Shown here: positions 12,721-19,411 of the stretch, piece after piece
Position numbering within the stretch: position 1 is the stretch's first letter
Layout: the number at the start of each line of letters is the position of its first letter
NCBI GenBank assembly: GCA_041612035.1
Contig: JBFILX010000016.1
Coordinates: 1 to 19,411 of the forward strand
Length of the DNA: 19,411 nt
DNA from: SZUA-320 sp041612035
Lineage (GTDB): Bacteria > Gemmatimonadota > Gemmatimonadetes > Gemmatimonadales > GWC2-71-9
Reading direction: 5' to 3'
Program-made: the position numbers and the translations under genes
Notes under the pieces: generated by a model
The model's input: only the letters and a program-made list of their open reading frames with translations
Told to the model about the DNA's origin: nothing
Databases searched by the model: none

Positions 12721-13451
12721 GGACGGCGCCGGGTGGCGGGCTCGAGGCCGATGGCCCGGTTGAGCCAGCGGACCAGGGGGGTGAGGGCCTCGTAGTCCTT
12801 CGCCAGGAGAGCGGGCAGGCGGGACCCCGTGGCCTGCCGGTCGGTGAGCGCGCGCCCCAGGGTGAACGACTGGTACTTGAGCCACGACGCGGCGGGGTGA
12901 TCGTCCCGATAGCCCCGCGGCATCCGGACCAGCCGGGCCTCCGCCTCCAGCCCGCCGAACCGCCGGCGCACCGCCGGCGCCTGCACGATCCGCTCGAACG
13001 GGCGGTGGTCGTCGGCCAGCGCTTCGCGGATGGCCGCCAGCGCGCCCCGCGGCGGCATCCAGATGCCGCCGCCGAGAAAGCAGGCGCCCGGCTCGAGGTG
13101 GAGGTAGAAGCCGGCGCTCCCGCCTTCGCCCTCGCGTCCCACCTGGCGACCGGCGTCCTGGTGGAAGAACCAGCAGGCCGCGTTGGTCTTGTAGGGGGAC
13201 TTGTCCTTCGAGAACCGGACGTCCCGGTGGATCCGGAACACCGACCGTCGCGGGTCGCCGACGATCTCGGGGGTGAAGCCCGCCAGCCGCACGTCCATCT
13301 CCTCCACCAGGACCCTGAGCGGGTCGCGCACCAGGGTCTCGTATTCCGTCCGGTGGGCGGCGAACCACTCGCGCCGGTTGTTCCGGCGGAGGCGCGAAAG
13401 GAATCGCAGGGTGTCGGGCGTGATCGGGTTGGCGCGTCGGGCCGCGGCCAT
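12717..13451 (-). CDS. DUF2461 / TIGR02453 family protein
   Basis: This 244-residue protein belongs to the DUF2461 family, whose function is not established. Family landmarks are FLSRLRRNNRREWFAAHR near the start, then RIHRDVRFSKDKSPYKTN, GFYLHLEPG, GGGIWMPPRGALAAIREA and the late ASWLKYQSFTLGR. No catalytic site is known. The length is usual for the family. ATG at 13451 is chosen because the family homology begins soon after it. The gene heads a two-gene minus-strand unit with hslR, whose ATG overlaps its stop, and diverges from the histidine kinase gene. The C-terminal end is basic (PATRRRP). Confidence 0.88.
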   Translation of the reverse strand: MAAARRANPITPDTLRFLSRLRRNNRREWFAAHRTEYETLVRDPLRVLVEEMDVRLAGFTPEIVGDPRRSVFRIHRDVRFSKDKSPYKTNAACWFFHQDAGRQVGREGEGGSAGFYLHLEPGACFLGGGIWMPPRGALAAIREALADDHRPFERIVQAPAVRRRFGGLEAEARLVRMPRGYRDDHPAASWLKYQSFTLGRALTDRQATGSRLPALLAKDYEALTPLVRWLNRAIGLEPATRRRP

Positions 13452-13486
13452 CGGTCGGAGCCTCGTTCCGGGGGGGAGGGTTCGAT

Positions 13487-13494
13487 ATTACCTT
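13487..13494 (+). promoter_or_regulatory. candidate -10 region upstream of the histidine kinase gene
   Basis: ATTACCTT, containing TACCTT (13489-13494), sits in an AT-richer patch of the short divergent gap. Transcription would start near 13501, giving a leader of about 25 bases for the ATG at 13526. TTCCGG at 13466-13471 has the right spacing for a -35 but is a weak match. Confidence 0.3.
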
Positions 13495-13525
13495 GCCTCG
13501 CGAACCCGATGCCAGACCGCGGCTG

Positions 13526-15220
13526 ATGGGCCCGGCCCATCCCCTCTCGCCCCGTCCCGCCGACCGCGACGCGCCCGCCGGACGCGGCCTGCCGGACGTC
13601 CCCGACCAGCGCACCCTGCTGATCGGGATCTTCGCCCTGCGCGGGATCCTCTGCCTGACCCTCCTCGCCCGCGCCGGGTTCCTGTGGACCGAACGGCCCG
13701 AGGTGGCCTTCATCGCCGCGGTGGGCGTGCTGCTCACCCTGCTGCTCTCGGCCCCGGGCATCTACCGCTACGTGATCCGCCGCGAGCCGGCCGGCTCGCC
13801 CGTCCTGTTCGCGCATTCGTTCCTCGACCTGGCGCTGGTGACGGGCCTGGTCCACCTGGGCGGCCCGATCGCCAGCGAGCTGGCCTCGCTGTACATCCTG
13901 GTGATCGCGGGGTACGCCGTGGCCCTGCCGTTCTGGTACGGGCTGGGCGTGGCCGCCCTGGCCGTCGGCGCGTACCTCGGCGACACCCTGGTGCTGCTGA
14001 GCCAGCCGGCGCACCCGGGGCTCCTCGGCCAGATCCTCATCTTCGCGTTCGTCTTCGTCCTGGTCACGGCCCTGAGCCGTCGGCTGCGGGAGACCGCCCT
14101 GCGCCACAGCCGGCTGGAGCGCGAGCTGGCGCGGGTGCGGCTGGAGGCCGGCGAGATCCTGAGCAACATCCGGGCGGGCGTCCTGACCGTGGACGGCGAC
14201 GGCCGCCTGGCCTTCGTGAATCCGCCGGCGGCCCGCCTGCTGGAGCTGGACGAGGGCTGGCTCGGCGCGCCGGTCCTGGACCGGTTGCGGGCGGTGGCGC
14301 CGGAACTGCACGACGCCATCGTGAGCGGCATCCGCCACGGGCTGCGGGTCGGCCGGGGGGAGGGGACGGTGCGGCTGCTGGATGGGACCGTGCTGCCCAT
14401 CGGGCTCAGCACCGCCACCTTCGAACGGGCGGCGGGGGGCGAGACGGCGGTCACCGCGATCTTCACCGATCTCTCGGAGCTCAAGGAGCTCCAGGACCTG
14501 CAGCGCCGGGCCGAGCGGCTGGAGGCGGTCGCGTCGCTGAGCGCGGCGCTGGCCCACGAGATCCGCAACCCCCTGGCCTCGATCCGGAGTTCGGTCGAGC
14601 AGCTCGCCGCCGCCACGGGCGCCGACGACGACTCCCGGGTGCTGAGCCGGCTCATCATGCGGGAGAGCGACCGGCTGAACCGGCTGCTGGGCGAGTTCCT
14701 GGATTTCTCCCGGGTCCGGACGGCGACGCTCGGTGACGTGGACCTGCGTGCCTCCGCCCAGGCCACGCTGGACCTGATCCGGGAGCACCCCGACTGCGGC
14801 CCCGGGGTGAGCCTCCGGCTCGATGGGCCGGCCACGCCGCTCCTCGCCGACGAGGACCTGCTGCACCGGATTCTCAGCAACCTGGTCCTGAACGCGGTGC
14901 AGGCCTGCGGCGGGACCGGCGAGGTCCGGGTCCGGGTGGGGCCGGCGGACCCGGACGAGGTGCCGGGCGGGGTCTCGATCCCCGCGCCCGTGCGCCTGGT
15001 GGTGGAGGACACGGGGCCGGGGATCGACCCCGACCTGCGGGAGCGGCTGTTCCAGCCGTTCGTCTCGGGGCGCCCGGGGGGAAGCGGCCTGGGGCTCGCC
15101 ATCGTGCAGCGCGCCGTGGACGCCCATCGCGGGATGGTCCTGCTCGATCCCGAGCCGGGGCGCGGGGCCCGCTTCACCGTCTATCTTCCCAGTCGACCGT
15201 ACCGTGAGGACCAGGCATGA
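13526..15220 (+). CDS. pilS: PilS-type membrane sensor histidine kinase
   Basis: This 564-residue kinase has about six membrane spans in the first 200 residues, as in PilS, and no large periplasmic sensor domain. It continues with a coiled segment (RETALRHSRLERELARVRLE), a PAS domain (about 215-310; GVLTVDGDGRLAFVNPPAARLL), the dimerisation/phosphoacceptor motif HEIRNPLASIRSS with His344, and the ATPase boxes N (NLVLNAVQA), G1 (DTGPGID), F (LFQPFVSG) and G2 (GGSGLGLAIV). HEIRNPL is typical of the NtrB/PilS class that pairs with sigma-54 activators. An in-frame TTG at 13493 would add 11 residues but lies within the likely promoter, so ATG 13526 is preferred; the true start remains uncertain. 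It overlaps the response regulator by four bases. With pilBTC in the window, PilS is a reasonable name, but it is inferred. Confidence 0.85.
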   Translation: MGPAHPLSPRPADRDAPAGRGLPDVPDQRTLLIGIFALRGILCLTLLARAGFLWTERPEVAFIAAVGVLLTLLLSAPGIYRYVIRREPAGSPVLFAHSFLDLALVTGLVHLGGPIASELASLYILVIAGYAVALPFWYGLGVAALAVGAYLGDTLVLLSQPAHPGLLGQILIFAFVFVLVTALSRRLRETALRHSRLERELARVRLEAGEILSNIRAGVLTVDGDGRLAFVNPPAARLLELDEGWLGAPVLDRLRAVAPELHDAIVSGIRHGLRVGRGEGTVRLLDGTVLPIGLSTATFERAAGGETAVTAIFTDLSELKELQDLQRRAERLEAVASLSAALAHEIRNPLASIRSSVEQLAAATGADDDSRVLSRLIMRESDRLNRLLGEFLDFSRVRTATLGDVDLRASAQATLDLIREHPDCGPGVSLRLDGPATPLLADEDLLHRILSNLVLNAVQACGGTGEVRVRVGPADPDEVPGGVSIPAPVRLVVEDTGPGIDPDLRERLFQPFVSGRPGGSGLGLAIVQRAVDAHRGMVLLDPEPGRGARFTVYLPSRPYREDQA

Positions 15221-16593
15221 ACCAGCAGCCGTCGGTGCTGATCGTCGACGACGAGTCCAGCATTCTCGACACGCTCCGGATCCTCCTGCGCAAGGAGGGC
15301 TACGAGGTCACCACCGCCCAGGGCGGGAAGGCCGGGATGGAGCAGATCCGGAGCGGCACCCACGACATCGTCCTCACCGACGTCCGGATGCCCCAGGTGA
15401 GCGGACTCGACATCCTCCAGGCGGCCAAGGAGCAGGACGGCGAGACCCCGGTCATCCTGATGACGGCCCAGGCGTCCCTGCAGAGCGCCGTGTCCGCGGT
15501 GAACCAGGGCGCGTTCTACTACATCCAGAAGCCGTTCTCCAACGACGAACTCCTCACCATCCTGCGCCGGGCCTGCGAGTTCCGCGCGATCCGGGTGGAG
15601 AACAAGCAGCTCAAGCAGGTGATCCGGCGGCCCGACCGGGCCGAGGTCTCGAAGCCCCTCGGCAAGTCCCGCCGGTTCGTGGAGGTGCTCCGGCTGGTCG
15701 AGCAGGTGGCCCCGACCGGCTCCACCGTGCTGATCCAGGGCGAGAGCGGCACCGGCAAGGAGGTCCTCGCCCGCTACACCCACAACCTCTCTCCCCGGGC
15801 CGACGGACCGTTCCTCTCCATCAACTGCGGGGCCCTCCCCGAGAACCTGCTGGAGAGCGAGCTGTTCGGCCACGTGAAGGGGTCCTTCACCGGGGCGGTC
15901 CGGGACAAGCAGGGGCTCTTCGCCGCGGCACGGGGCGGGACCTTCTTCATGGACGAGGTGGGCGAGATGCCCCCCTCCCTGCAGATCAAGCTGCTCCGGG
16001 TGCTGCAGGAGCGCGAGGTGATCCCGGTGGGGGCCACCGAGGCCATCCCGGTGGACGTCCGGATCATCGCCGCCACCAACCGCGACCTCGAAGAGGAGGT
16101 CCGGCGGGGGGCCTTCCGGTCCGACCTCTTCTACCGGCTCAACGTGATCGCGATGGACCTGCCGCCCCTGCGCGATCGGCGCGAGGACCTGGTCCTCCTG
16201 GTGGACGCGTTCCTGCAGGACATGGCCACCCAGCTGGACGAGGAGCCCAAGGCCCTCTCCGCCGAGGCGCTGGATGCCGTCATGGTGTACGACTGGCCCG
16301 GCAACGTGCGGGAGCTGCAGAACGCGCTGGAGCATGCGGTGGTGATGACCAAGGGCTCCCTGATCGAGCCCGCCGCCCTGCCCGAGCGGATCACCCGCCG
16401 CCGCAAGGAGCCGCTGGTGGCCGACCGGGCCCAGCCCAACCCCTCGCTCGACATCGTGGAACGGGCCTACATCATGTGGGTGCTGCAGACCGAAGGGGGC
16501 AACAAGACCCGGGCGGCCGAGGTACTCGGCATCGACCCCTCGACCCTCTACCGCAAGCTCAGCCGCTACGAGGAGATGGCCGCGAAGGAGTGA
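15217..16593 (+). CDS. pilR: sigma-54-dependent response regulator, PilR/NtrC family
   Basis: This 458-residue transcription activator has three domains. The receiver (5-120) has acidic residues Asp11/Asp12, phosphoacceptor Asp55 (LTDVRMP) and Lys105. The AAA+ domain (about 145-390) has Walker A GESGTGKE (175-182), Walker B GGTFFMDEV (240-248) and the sigma-54 contact loop GSFTGA (222-227), which differs from the usual GAFTGA by Ser for Ala, a natural variant in active members. The Fis-type DNA-binding helix-turn-helix is at about 412-455 (GNKTRAAEVLGIDPSTLYRKL). Phosphorylated by its partner kinase, it would drive sigma-54 promoters, in PilR's case the pilin gene. Coupling to the kinase by ATGA overlap is clear. 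No -24/-12 promoter was found in the window, so its targets are elsewhere or not recognised. Confidence 0.92.
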   Translation: MNQQPSVLIVDDESSILDTLRILLRKEGYEVTTAQGGKAGMEQIRSGTHDIVLTDVRMPQVSGLDILQAAKEQDGETPVILMTAQASLQSAVSAVNQGAFYYIQKPFSNDELLTILRRACEFRAIRVENKQLKQVIRRPDRAEVSKPLGKSRRFVEVLRLVEQVAPTGSTVLIQGESGTGKEVLARYTHNLSPRADGPFLSINCGALPENLLESELFGHVKGSFTGAVRDKQGLFAAARGGTFFMDEVGEMPPSLQIKLLRVLQEREVIPVGATEAIPVDVRIIAATNRDLEEEVRRGAFRSDLFYRLNVIAMDLPPLRDRREDLVLLVDAFLQDMATQLDEEPKALSAEALDAVMVYDWPGNVRELQNALEHAVVMTKGSLIEPAALPERITRRRKEPLVADRAQPNPSLDIVERAYIMWVLQTEGGNKTRAAEVLGIDPSTLYRKLSRYEEMAAKE

Positions 16594-16603
16594 CGGCCGC
16601 CCC

Positions 16604-19411
16604 ATGATCGCCTTTCTCTACGCGCTGTTCCTGCTGTCCGGCGCGGCCGGACTGATCTACGAATCGGCCTGGAGCCGGTACCTCAGCCTCTTCGTGGGGC
16701 ACGGAGCGTACGCCCAGGTCATCGTGCTGGTGATCTTCCTGGGCGGGATGGCCGTGGGGGCGGCCCTGGTGAGCCGCGTCTCGCACCGGCTCCAGGACCC
16801 GCTCTACGGCTACGCCGTGGTCGAGCTGGGGATCGGCCTGCTGGGGCTGGTGTTCCACGACGGGCTGTACCTGCCGGTGACCGGCTGGGCCTACGACGCC
16901 CTCTTCCCCGCGCTCGGGGGCGGGGTCATCGGCCTCACCGTGAAATGGTTCATCGCCGGGGCCCTCATCCTGCCCCAGTCGGTGCTGCTGGGGGCCACCT
17001 TCCCGCTGATGAGCGCCGGCGTGCTGCGGCGCGCCCCGGCCGAGCCGGGCCGGGTGCTGTCCTGGCTGTACTTCACCAACAGCCTGGGCGCCGCCGCGGG
17101 CGTCCTGCTGGCCGGCTTCTACTTCCTGGCCCTGGCCGGCCTCCCGGGCACCATCATCGCGGCGGCCATCGTGAACCTGGTGGTCGGGCTGGCGGCCCTG
17201 GTCGCCTCCAAGACCTCCGAGGCCGCGCCGGCCGGGGCCCTCAGCGCCCCGGCCCCCTCCCACTATCCGGACGACCTGCACCGGATCCCCCTGGCGCCGC
17301 TGGGCTGGCTGCTCCTGGCGGTGAGCGCGGGGACGGCGGTCGCCTCGTTCATCTACGAGGTCGCCTGGATCCGTCTCCTGTCCCTGGTGCTGGGCAGCGC
17401 CACCCACTCCTTCGAACTGATGCTCTCGGCCTTCATCCTGGGGCTGGCGCTGGGGGCGTTCTGGATCCGGAAGCGGGCCGACACCATGACCCGGCCCCTC
17501 GCCGCGCTGAGCCTGATCCAGGTGCTGATGGGGACCTTCGCGGCGGCGAGCCTCGCCCTGTACGTCTGGTCGTTCTACTGGACCGCGGACCTGATGGCCG
17601 CCGTGGGCCGGACCCCCCAGGGGTACGACATGTACAACCTGGTGCGGTACCTGGTCTGCCTGGCCATCATGCTGCCGGCCACCTTCTGCGCCGGGATGAC
17701 CCTGCCGCTCATCACCCGCTCCCTCCTGGTGGCCGGGGCCGGCGAACGGGCGATCGGCGCGGTGTACGGGGCCAATACCCTGGGCTCGATCGTCGGGGCG
17801 GGGCTGGCCTCGCTGGTCATCATCCCGGTCCTGGGCCTCAAGGGGACCCTGCTCGCGGGGGCCACGCTGGACGTGCTGATCGGCCTGGCCATCGCGCTGG
17901 TGCTGGCCCGCTGGGGGGCCCCGGCCCGCCGGCTGGTGCTGCGGGGGGCGCTGATGGCGGTGGCCGTGCCCCTCGTGCTGGGGCTGGGGGTGCGGCTCGA
18001 CCGGGCGGTGCTCGCGAGCGGGGTCTTCCGCAGCGGGGTGGTCGCCACCGACGGCGCCGACAGCATCCGCTACTACCGCGACGGCCGCACGGCCACGGTG
18101 TCGGCGGGCGTCACCATGAGCGGCCGGTTCAACATCGCCACCAACGGCAAGCCGGACGGCAGCCTGGCCCGGGTCTGGCTCCAGGAGTGTTCCCGGACGG
18201 ACAGCCTGCGCACCATGTCGGGCGACGATCCCACCCAGTTCCTGCTGTCGCTGGTCACCCTGGCCCACCGCCCCGATGCCGGGGCCGGGGCCGTGATCGG
18301 CCACGGGACGGGGATGTCGTCCCACACCCTGCTGGCCAGCCCCCGGCTCGAGTCGCTGGTGACCATCGAGATCGAGCCCCGGATGGTGGACGCCTCCCAC
18401 ATCTTCTACCCGGGCAACCGCCGGGTCTTCGACGACCCCCGGTCCCGCCACGTGTTCGACGACGCCAAGGCGTACTTCGCCGCAGCCAACCGCCAGTTCG
18501 ACATCATCATGGCGGAGCCGTCGAACCCGTGGGTGAGCGGGGTGAGCGGGCTCTTCACCGAGGAGTTCTACCGCCGGGTGCAGCGCTACCTCGCCCCGGG
18601 CGGAGTGATGGGCCAGTGGCTCCAGACCTACGAGCTCAGCGACGACCTGGTCCTGAGCGTCCTGGCCGGTATCCACCGGGCGTTCTCGGATTACGCGGTG
18701 TACGCGGTGAACACCGGGGACATCCTGATCGTGGCCACCGCGGCGGGCCAGCTGCCGGCGCCCGACTGGACGGTGGCCGAGCTGCCCGAGGTGCGGCGGG
18801 ACCTGTGCCACTTCCATCCGGTCACCCCGTCCGAGCTGTCGGCCAGCCTCCTCACCAGCCGGTCGGCCCTCGCCCCCTTCCTGGAAGCCACCGAAGAGGT
18901 CAACAGCGACTACTACCCGGTGCTCGACCTGGCCGCGGAACGGGCCCGGTTCCTGGGGCGACGCGCCACCGGGTTCGAGACCCTCTACGCGGGCGTCTAC
19001 GACTTCGCGGGACCGGTCGACATGTGGACGGTCCCGCCCGACCACCGGTCGGAGAGCGCGCTGCGCCAGATCCCGAGGATCAATGCCCTCCTGCTCGGCG
19101 CCGCCCTGCGCGGTCACCTGGCCGCCCAGCCCGGCGACACCGTCTGGAGCGAGGCCCCCCGTCCCGAGCGGGCGCTGCTCTGGCTCCGCTCGCTGGAGGG
19201 CGGGCCGCCGACGTCGTGGACCTCCTGGGTGCGTGAGTACTGGTCGGTGTTCGACCTCTGGCATGGGGGCACCCGGGGGTACGTGGACCCGGAGTTCGTC
19301 GCCCGGATTGACCGGTTCCTGGACCGCCACCGTGCCCCGGCCATGGCGCGGACGGCGGTGACGTTCCGGACCGCCCTGTCGGCCCGGGACTGGGTGGCCG
19401 CGGCGGCCGCC
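16604..19411 (+). CDS. polytopic membrane protein fused to a spermidine-synthase-like domain, partial
   Basis: An open frame of 936 codons runs from ATG 16604 to the window end with no stop. Residues 1 to about 470 are hydrophobic with two related halves (LSGAAGLIYESAWSRYLSLF near the start and SAGTAVASFIYEVAWIRLLS near 245), each ending in a GATFPLMSAG- or GMTLPLITRS-like motif followed by an NSLG or ANTLG motif. Residues about 480-760 form a Rossmann domain of the polyamine aminopropyltransferase type: GHGTG (566-570), EIEP (589-592), DDAKAYF, and AEPSNPW (637-643) before LFTEEFY. True spermidine synthases have a catalytic Asp in the DSTDP-like motif; here it is Glu638 in AEPSNPW, so aminopropyl transfer is doubtful. 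Many bacteria have such fused proteins of unknown substrate. It starts 10 bases after pilR and may share its transcript. Confidence 0.85.
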   Translation, partial: MIAFLYALFLLSGAAGLIYESAWSRYLSLFVGHGAYAQVIVLVIFLGGMAVGAALVSRVSHRLQDPLYGYAVVELGIGLLGLVFHDGLYLPVTGWAYDALFPALGGGVIGLTVKWFIAGALILPQSVLLGATFPLMSAGVLRRAPAEPGRVLSWLYFTNSLGAAAGVLLAGFYFLALAGLPGTIIAAAIVNLVVGLAALVASKTSEAAPAGALSAPAPSHYPDDLHRIPLAPLGWLLLAVSAGTAVASFIYEVAWIRLLSLVLGSATHSFELMLSAFILGLALGAFWIRKRADTMTRPLAALSLIQVLMGTFAAASLALYVWSFYWTADLMAAVGRTPQGYDMYNLVRYLVCLAIMLPATFCAGMTLPLITRSLLVAGAGERAIGAVYGANTLGSIVGAGLASLVIIPVLGLKGTLLAGATLDVLIGLAIALVLARWGAPARRLVLRGALMAVAVPLVLGLGVRLDRAVLASGVFRSGVVATDGADSIRYYRDGRTATVSAGVTMSGRFNIATNGKPDGSLARVWLQECSRTDSLRTMSGDDPTQFLLSLVTLAHRPDAGAGAVIGHGTGMSSHTLLASPRLESLVTIEIEPRMVDASHIFYPGNRRVFDDPRSRHVFDDAKAYFAAANRQFDIIMAEPSNPWVSGVSGLFTEEFYRRVQRYLAPGGVMGQWLQTYELSDDLVLSVLAGIHRAFSDYAVYAVNTGDILIVATAAGQLPAPDWTVAELPEVRRDLCHFHPVTPSELSASLLTSRSALAPFLEATEEVNSDYYPVLDLAAERARFLGRRATGFETLYAGVYDFAGPVDMWTVPPDHRSESALRQIPRINALLLGAALRGHLAAQPGDTVWSEAPRPERALLWLRSLEGGPPTSWTSWVREYWSVFDLWHGGTRGYVDPEFVARIDRFLDRHRAPAMARTAVTFRTALSARDWVAAAAA

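Noticed and set aside
12215..15127. Very long minus-strand open frame (970 codons)
   Set aside because: It runs antisense or out of frame across hslR, the DUF2461 gene and the histidine kinase, all of which have strong family motifs. Its product is low-complexity Arg/Gly/Pro, as expected of shadows in GC-rich DNA. The same applies to 1334-3346, 4573-6771 and 16559-19330.
1..19411. CRISPR array, tRNA, rRNA, insertion sequence or phage genes
   Set aside because: No spaced direct repeats, cloverleaf-like sequence, terminal inverted repeats with a transposase, or phage motifs were recognised on either strand.

Overview
The window is GC-rich (about 70% by eye, strongly G/C at third codon positions) and almost fully coding. 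It comes from a diderm bacterium: there is an LptF/LptG-type lipopolysaccharide export permease, lipobox lipoproteins and type IV pilus motor genes. The mix of genes and the promoter style suggest Gemmatimonadota or a similar soil/aquatic lineage, but this is an inference and no rRNA or other marker is present to confirm it. No tRNA, rRNA, CRISPR, insertion sequence or phage gene was seen. No stretch without a gene exceeds 300 bases.

Layout. Positions 1-380 (minus) hold the N-terminal part of an LptF/LptG permease. Diverging from it is a lipoprotein peptidase of family M28, related to glutaminyl cyclases (448-1353). Next comes a same-strand competence/pilus block: a ComEA-like protein with two helix-hairpin-helix domains (1425-2018), then pilB, pilT and pilC (2057-6141). 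A variable middle section follows: a membrane-anchored protein of unknown function (6295-6966), tryptophanase on the minus strand (6926-8299), a small exported protein with a CxxC motif (8468-8938), and a second membrane-anchored protein clearly paralogous to the first (9128-9748). An arsenic block follows: arsR with a palindromic operator in its promoter, a second copy of that operator touching the start codon of the next gene, and a fused ArsM arsenite methyltransferase-GNAT acetyltransferase (ArsN type). A TsdA-like dihaem cytochrome c lipoprotein lies just downstream. On the minus strand, hslR and a DUF2461 gene overlap by four bases. Finally, a PilS/PilR-type two-component pair (13526-16593) and the start of a membrane protein with a spermidine-synthase-like domain (16604 to the window end, still open) run rightward.

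How they fit together. PilB, PilT and PilC are the extension motor, retraction motor and inner-membrane platform of a type IV pilus. ComEA at the head of the block suggests that the pilus serves DNA uptake, and PilS/PilR may control pilin expression, although no pilin gene lies in the window. The ars genes look like a compact methylation-based detoxification unit controlled by an As(III)-sensing ArsR. No arsenite pump or arsenate reductase gene is visible here. The most unusual material is the paralogous pair of uncharacterised membrane proteins around tnaA, the double ArsR operator whose second copy contains the arsM ribosome-binding site, and several genes whose predicted -10 box lies so close to the start codon that the mRNA would be leaderless.
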